64,000 bases of DNA from UBA5336 sp964492485 (lineage in GTDB: Bacteria; Pseudomonadota; Alphaproteobacteria; Caulobacterales; Hyphomonadaceae), in contig CAZBKM010000003.1 in NCBI GenBank assembly GCA_964492485.1, positions 62,001 through 126,000 of the forward strand. Reading direction: 5' to 3'. Below, one piece after another: positions 60,060-64,000 of the stretch. The position numbers and the translations under genes were made by a program. The first letter of the stretch is position 1, and each line of letters begins with the position of its first letter. A model generated the notes under the pieces. That model worked only from the letters and a program-made list of their open reading frames with translations. It was not told where the DNA came from and searched no databases.

Positions 60060-60091
60060 CGCGGCTGTCCGGCGGCTGCCAATGGCGCGCG

Positions 60092-60844
60092 ATGCGATGG
60101 TTCCCGGAATTCTTTCAGCGCCTTGACCGTTCCGCCCTGCGAGCGGTGCTGGTGACGTGCGCTTTGTTCCTCACGGTGATCGTGATCCTGCTCCTGGGGA
60201 AGACAGGCTTGCTGGGCTCGTTCGAGGAGGTGCAGGCCTGGGCCAAGTCTGCCAGCGAAGGGCCCTGGGGGCTGGCTGTCCTTATCCTCCTGTTCTGCGT
60301 CGCGGCCTTTCTCGGCATTCCCCAATTCGCGCTGATCTCGGTTGCGGTGGTGGCCTTCGGGCCCGTATTGGGGTTTGTGAATGCGTGGCTGGCCACGCTG
60401 GTTTCGGGAACCCTGACCTTCTGGCTGGGTCGGCTGGCCGGCGAGGAGACCTTCCGGCGTTATGCCGGCCCCTCGGCAAACCGGTTCTCAGCCTTTATCG
60501 GCCGCAACAGTTTTGCAGCCAGTCTTATCGTCCGGAACGTGCCGACCGGACCGTTCCTGATCGTGAACATGGCCTTCGGGGTCAGCCAGGCGCGGTTCAG
60601 CCATTATCTCGCCGGCATGGCGATCGGTGTTCTGCCGAAGCTCGCACTCGTCGCCTTCGCCGGTCAGAGCGTGATGGCGGCCCTGCGCGGCAGCCCCTTG
60701 CTGGCGGTGGGCGCGGGCGGCCTTGCCTTCGGCGTCTGGGTTGTCCTGATGCTGTATGCGCGCAAGCGTGTCCGCCAGGCACGGCAAAGGCTTTCCCGGG
60801 AGCCGGCGGCGGAGGTTGACATTCCCGAGGGCGCTGGCAATTAA
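60092..60844 (+). CDS. TVP38/TMEM64 family membrane protein
   Basis: 250 residues, about six hydrophobic segments. The VTT-domain core is FLGIPQFALISVAVVAFGPV, followed by GTLTFWLGRLAGEETFRRYA, FAASLIVRNVPTGPFLIVNM and AFGVSQARFSHYLAG. It is related to the protein at 15946 but not adjacent to a flavoprotein. The start at ATG 60092 has no clear ribosome binding site. It is 32 bases after the SDR stop, so probably co-transcribed. The leu leader peptide follows 7 bases after its stop. Confidence 0.88.
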   Translation: MRWFPEFFQRLDRSALRAVLVTCALFLTVIVILLLGKTGLLGSFEEVQAWAKSASEGPWGLAVLILLFCVAAFLGIPQFALISVAVVAFGPVLGFVNAWLATLVSGTLTFWLGRLAGEETFRRYAGPSANRFSAFIGRNSFAASLIVRNVPTGPFLIVNMAFGVSQARFSHYLAGMAIGVLPKLALVAFAGQSVMAALRGSPLLAVGAGGLAFGVWVVLMLYARKRVRQARQRLSREPAAEVDIPEGAGN

Positions 60845-60851
60845 GGGGGTC

Positions 60852-60917
60852 ATGCGCAACGTTCTGCCCCTTCTGCTCCTTACCGGCCCCTGGCCGGAGC
60901 CGACCCGCAGGTCGTAG
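60852..60917 (+). CDS. Leucine leader peptide (leu operon attenuator)
   Basis: A 21-residue frame, MRNVLPLLLLTGPWPEPTRR plus a final Ser, has five leucine codons in six positions and starts behind a strong AAGGGGG site. It lies 76 bases before leuA. Leader peptides of this type sense leucyl-tRNA by ribosome stalling. Two exclusive hairpins follow (see attenuator entry). Confidence 0.7.
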   Translation: MRNVLPLLLLTGPWPEPTRRS

Positions 60918-60937
60918 GGCGGGCGCGCGGCCAGGGG
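60883..60937 (+). promoter_or_regulatory. leuA attenuator hairpins
   Basis: CCGGCC (60883-60888) pairs with GGCCGG (60892-60897), while CCCCTGGCC (60887-60895) pairs instead with GGCCAGGGG (60929-60937). The two structures share bases 60887-60895 and cannot form together. A third small stem CGACC/GGTCG lies at 60901-60914. The region overlaps the end of the leader peptide. No strong T-run is seen, so the terminator form is less sure than the leader peptide. Confidence 0.55.
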
Positions 60938-60993
60938 ATCGATCGAGACCTCTCCCTTCCCATCTGATCCAGACGATCACAGGCCGCACTGAC

Positions 60994-62526
60994 ATGACCA
61001 ACAGCAATCATATCCGGATTTTTGACACGACCCTGCGCGACGGCGAGCAGAGCCCCGGGGCCTCCATGACCCTGCGCGAAAAGCGTGAGATTGCCGAACT
61101 GCTCGACGAAATGGGCGTCGACATCATCGAGGCAGGTTTCCCCGCCGCCTCCGAGGGCGACTTCGAAGCCGTCAGCGAGATTGCGGCCCATTCCGAGGAC
61201 GCTGTGATCTGCGGACTTGCGCGGTCCACGGAGGCTGACATCGCCCGGTGCGGCGAGGCGGTGCGCAAGGCCCGTCGTCCGCGAATTCACACCTTCATCT
61301 CGACCAGCCCGGTGCACATGAAGCACAAGCTCAAGATGGGCCCCAATGCGGTGCTCGAGGCGGTGGGACGTTCGGTCGCCCAGGCCCGCAACCTGGTCGA
61401 TGACGTGGAGTGGAGCGCCGAGGATGCCACCCGGACCGAGTTCGAGTTCCTGTGCAAGTGCATCGACACGGCCATCGCCTCAGGGGCGACGACCATTAAC
61501 GTGCCCGATACCGTGGGCTATTCCCACCCGGAGGAGTATGGCGCGCTGATCCGGCGCCTGATCGAGACGGTGCCGAATTCCGACAAGGTGATCTGGTCCA
61601 CCCATTGCCACAATGATCTGGGCCTGGCCGTGGCCAATTCGCTGGCCGGCATCGCCAATGGCGCGCGCCAGATCGAATGCACCATCAACGGCCTGGGCGA
61701 GCGCGCGGGGAATGCCGCGCTTGAGGAAATCGTTATGGCCATGCGCGTGCGCAACGACACGCTGCCGTTCGAGACGCGGGTGGATCCCCGCCGCTTGAAC
61801 AAGGCGAGCCAGATCGTCAGCCGCGTGACCGGCTTTCCGGTACAGTACAACAAGGCGATCGTCGGCAAGAACGCCTTCGCCCACGAAAGCGGCATTCACC
61901 AGGACGGAATGCTGAAGAATGCCGAGACCTACGAGATCATGCGCCCCGAGGATGTGGGCGTTTCGAAGACGTCGCTGGTCATGGGCAAGCATTCCGGCCG
62001 TCATGCCTTCAGGGACAAGCTGGCATCGCTGGGCTATGAGCTCGAGGACGACGCGCTCGCCGATGCGTTCAAACGGTTCAAGGCGCTCGCCGACCGGAAG
62101 AAGCATGTCTTCGACGACGACATCATCGCCATTGTCGACGACCAACTCGCGGCAGAGGGCGAACGAATCGCCTTCGAACGCCTCCGTGTCGTGGCCGGCA
62201 CCGATGGTCCCCAGACGGCGGAGATCGATGTCAGGGTCGACGGGGAACCCAAATATGCCATCGCCCGAGGCAATGGTCCGGTGGACGCCGTGTTCAATGC
62301 GATCCGCGCGATCATTCCCCATGAAAGCGTGCTGGAACTCTATCAGGTCCACGCGGTCACAGGCGGCACGGATGCCCAAGCGGAAGTCAGCGTCCGGCTG
62401 AATGGCGAGGGAATCATGGCGACAGGCCGAGCGTCGGACCTCGACACGCTGGTGGCCAGCGCGCGCGCCTATATCCATGCCCTGAACAAACTCGAAGCAC
62501 GCAAGCGCAAGCGTCTGGCTGCCTGA
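60994..62526 (+). CDS. leuA: 2-isopropylmalate synthase
   Basis: First committed enzyme of leucine synthesis: condenses acetyl-CoA with 2-ketoisovalerate. 510 residues. DRE-TIM motif IFDTTLRDGEQSPGASM, catalytic EAGFPAASEGDFEAV, and the metal-binding HCHNDLGLAVANSLAG. The C-terminal regulatory domain (about residues 390-500) carries the leucine feedback site. The ATG at 60994 directly follows the attenuator leader. mreB follows after a 386-base gap, as in Caulobacter-type genomes. Confidence 0.97.
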   Translation: MTNSNHIRIFDTTLRDGEQSPGASMTLREKREIAELLDEMGVDIIEAGFPAASEGDFEAVSEIAAHSEDAVICGLARSTEADIARCGEAVRKARRPRIHTFISTSPVHMKHKLKMGPNAVLEAVGRSVAQARNLVDDVEWSAEDATRTEFEFLCKCIDTAIASGATTINVPDTVGYSHPEEYGALIRRLIETVPNSDKVIWSTHCHNDLGLAVANSLAGIANGARQIECTINGLGERAGNAALEEIVMAMRVRNDTLPFETRVDPRRLNKASQIVSRVTGFPVQYNKAIVGKNAFAHESGIHQDGMLKNAETYEIMRPEDVGVSKTSLVMGKHSGRHAFRDKLASLGYELEDDALADAFKRFKALADRKKHVFDDDIIAIVDDQLAAEGERIAFERLRVVAGTDGPQTAEIDVRVDGEPKYAIARGNGPVDAVFNAIRAIIPHESVLELYQVHAVTGGTDAQAEVSVRLNGEGIMATGRASDLDTLVASARAYIHALNKLEARKRKRLAA

Positions 62527-62912
62527 CCCCTGTCGGCATCTTGCCTTGCGTCGCGTTCGGTGTCCGCGCCGCTTTGAGGCGCGCTCGTGTGTCTCCCGCA
62601 GCCGACACAGGGTCCCGGGCCCGGCCGGGCGCGCTGATCGAACGCCTCGTTCACCGCCAGCGGACCTGGTGATTCGTCGGGACTCTGGGTGCTGCGGGGG
62701 CGGTTGCGGATTGCCCGGTTTGCCCCTGTTCGCGGTACATCCGCAGTAACAGCGGGGTGCGTACGGGGCGTTCCATTTCTGTGTGGCCCGCGCCTTGCTT
62801 TAACGGAGATTAAACGGCAAGTGTGGCAGACGGGCACGGGGCAAGTGGTTTCATCGGCGTCAAGCCGGACGGAGCAGGTCCGGAGCGCCCCCTTCGAAAG
62901 CGGCGGTACATC
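62527..62912. other. Gap between leuA and mreB; probable mreB promoter region
   Basis: 386 bases without a supported gene. A GCGCC/GGCGC hairpin at about 62565-62582 could end leuA transcription, without a T-run. TTAA (62800-62803) and TTAA (62810-62813) are separated by 6 bases in a short AT-rich stretch about 100 bases before mreB. Confidence 0.45.
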
Positions 62913-63953
62913 ATGATCGGAAGTCTCCTTGGCATGTTGTCGACGGACATGGCCATCGACCTCGGGACGGCGAATACGCTCGTCTACGTCAAGGGGCAGG
63001 GGGTTCGCCTCGATGAGCCGTCGGTGGTTGCCTACATGACGCAGGGCGGGCGCAAGATCGTCTATGCGGTCGGGGCGCAGGCCAAGGCGATGCTTGGCAA
63101 GACGCCGGTGAACATGGAGGCGATTCGCCCCATGCGGGACGGGGTCATTGCCGACTTCGAAGTCGCCGAGGAGATGATCAAGCACTTCATCCGGAAGGTG
63201 CACAACCGGCGGGCCTTCGTGTCGCCTCTGATCATCATCTGCGTTCCCAGTTCGGCAACCAGTGTTGAGCGGCGTGCCATCCACCAATCCGCCCTGGCAG
63301 CCGGCGCGCGCCAGGTGGAACTCATCGAGGAACCCATGGCGGCTGCGATCGGCGCCGGCCTGCCGATCGAGGATCCGGCGGGGTCGATGGTCGTCGACAT
63401 TGGAGGCGGCACGTCCGAAGTCGCGGTCCTGTCGCTGGGCGGGATCGTCTATTCCCGTTCCGTCCGCATTGGTGGCGACAAGATGGACCAGGCGATCGTG
63501 AACTATCTGCGCCGCGAGCAGAAGATTCTGATCGGCGAGATGTCGGCGGAGCGGATCAAGAAGGAAATCGGCACAGCCGTGGCGCCTGAAAAGGGCAATG
63601 GCATGGCGCTGACCGTTCGGGGCCGGGGCACCATGGATGGCGTCCCGATCGAGACCGAGGTGACCGAGGCAATGGTGGCCGAAGCGCTCCGGGAGCCGGT
63701 GACCGAAATCGTCGAGTCGGTGAAGACCGCCCTGGAGGCCATGCCCCCCGAACTTGCGGCCGACATCGTCGACCGCGGTATCGTTCTGACCGGTGGCGGG
63801 GCGCTTCTGCGAAATCTGGATGTGTGCATCCGCGACCAGGCGAAGCTGCCCGTGATGCTGGCGGATGATCCGCTGAAATGCGTCGTGAACGGCTGTGGAT
63901 ATGTGCTAGAGCATTATCCGAAGATGAAGACGGTGCTTTGCCCCGAAGTGTAG
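62913..63953 (+). CDS. mreB: Rod shape-determining protein MreB
   Basis: Actin-like ATPase that guides lateral cell-wall synthesis. 346 residues. Phosphate-1 motif MAIDLGTANTLVYVKGQG, phosphate-2 VVDIGGGTSEVAVLSLGGI, adenosine motif GIVLTGGGALLRNLD. The amphipathic N-terminus MIGSLLGMLSTDM can bind the membrane. The ATG at 62913 is chosen: the longer frame from 62823 precedes the conserved start. mreC would be expected just after the window. Confidence 0.97.
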   Translation: MIGSLLGMLSTDMAIDLGTANTLVYVKGQGVRLDEPSVVAYMTQGGRKIVYAVGAQAKAMLGKTPVNMEAIRPMRDGVIADFEVAEEMIKHFIRKVHNRRAFVSPLIIICVPSSATSVERRAIHQSALAAGARQVELIEEPMAAAIGAGLPIEDPAGSMVVDIGGGTSEVAVLSLGGIVYSRSVRIGGDKMDQAIVNYLRREQKILIGEMSAERIKKEIGTAVAPEKGNGMALTVRGRGTMDGVPIETEVTEAMVAEALREPVTEIVESVKTALEAMPPELAADIVDRGIVLTGGGALLRNLDVCIRDQAKLPVMLADDPLKCVVNGCGYVLEHYPKMKTVLCPEV

Positions 63954-64000
63954 ACCGGCGAGGCTGAACCGGTCGGCCCGGGGGCGAATCCCGCCAAGGT

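Noticed and set aside
62800..62813. CtrA-like site before mreB (TTAA-N6-TTAA)
   Set aside because: The CtrA consensus requires a 7-base spacer and a trailing C at the right half; spacing is off by one.
63953..63974. Hairpin GACCGG/CCGGTC right after mreB
   Set aside because: No T-run, and mreC would be expected in the same operon, so a terminator is unlikely.

Overview
The window is GC-rich, densely coding DNA from an alphaproteobacterium, most likely a stalked/dimorphic marine type (Caulobacterales, Maricaulales or Hyphomonadales). The basis is the gene order rpmH-rnpA-yidC-engB-argB continuing into dapD, leuA upstream of mreB, a large TonB-dependent receptor, and short bipartite palindromic repeats of the rhizobial RIME type. 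No tRNA, rRNA, insertion sequence, prophage or CRISPR array was seen.

Layout. 1-7.8 kb: accessory catabolism, with a Baeyer-Villiger monooxygenase (cut by the left edge), a TetR repressor, a GPH-type symporter, an enoyl-CoA hydratase-like protein and a GST-like protein. 8.1-14.9 kb: a minus-strand housekeeping operon rpmH-rnpA-yidC-engB-argB-(DUF1036 protein)-nucleotidase-dapD. 15.1-20.3 kb: DUF547 protein, TVP38 membrane protein, MerA-like flavoprotein, orphan histidine kinase, pseudouridine synthase. 20.5-27.9 kb: bioB, HAD hydrolase, lipoprotein, pterin dehydratase, SDR, MFS exporter, yggT, folD, HNH protein, YbaN and PsiE-type membrane proteins. 28-35.9 kb: alpha-2-macroglobulin lipoprotein, PBP1C and a secreted MsrA. 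35.9-41.2 kb: a membrane glycosyltransferase divergent from an Oar-like TonB receptor with a four-repeat Pho box. 41.4-48.9 kb: a polyamine region (agmatine deiminase, N-carbamoylputrescine amidase, carboxy(nor)spermidine dehydrogenase and decarboxylase, ornithine/lysine decarboxylase) with murI and a helix-hairpin-helix protein between. 49-53 kb: a PstS-like lipoprotein, RluD and PhoD. 53-58.9 kb: TetR, carbonic anhydrase, LysE exporter, pyrophosphatase, a 2OG-oxygenase-like protein, a secreted methyltransferase-fold lipoprotein, Hsp20 and a Sel1 protein. 59-64 kb: SDR, a second TVP38 protein, leuA behind a leucine leader peptide, and mreB.

How the genes work together. The polyamine genes encode two routes to putrescine (from agmatine and from ornithine), both feeding the carboxyspermidine route to spermidine. 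The PstS-like protein, PhoD, the PsiE-type protein and the Pho-boxed receptor suggest phosphate scavenging. The most informative non-coding signals are a shared 17-bp operator for the TetR/monooxygenase pair, a leu attenuator, a ROSE thermometer plus RpoH-type promoter before hsp20, a hairpin covering the bioB ribosome binding site, a structured leader before ornithine decarboxylase, and five RIME-like loci, one a tandem pair with coordinated arm changes. No wholly new multi-gene system could be demonstrated. The DUF547-TVP38-flavoprotein set and the methyltransferase-fold lipoprotein are the least understood protein-level items.
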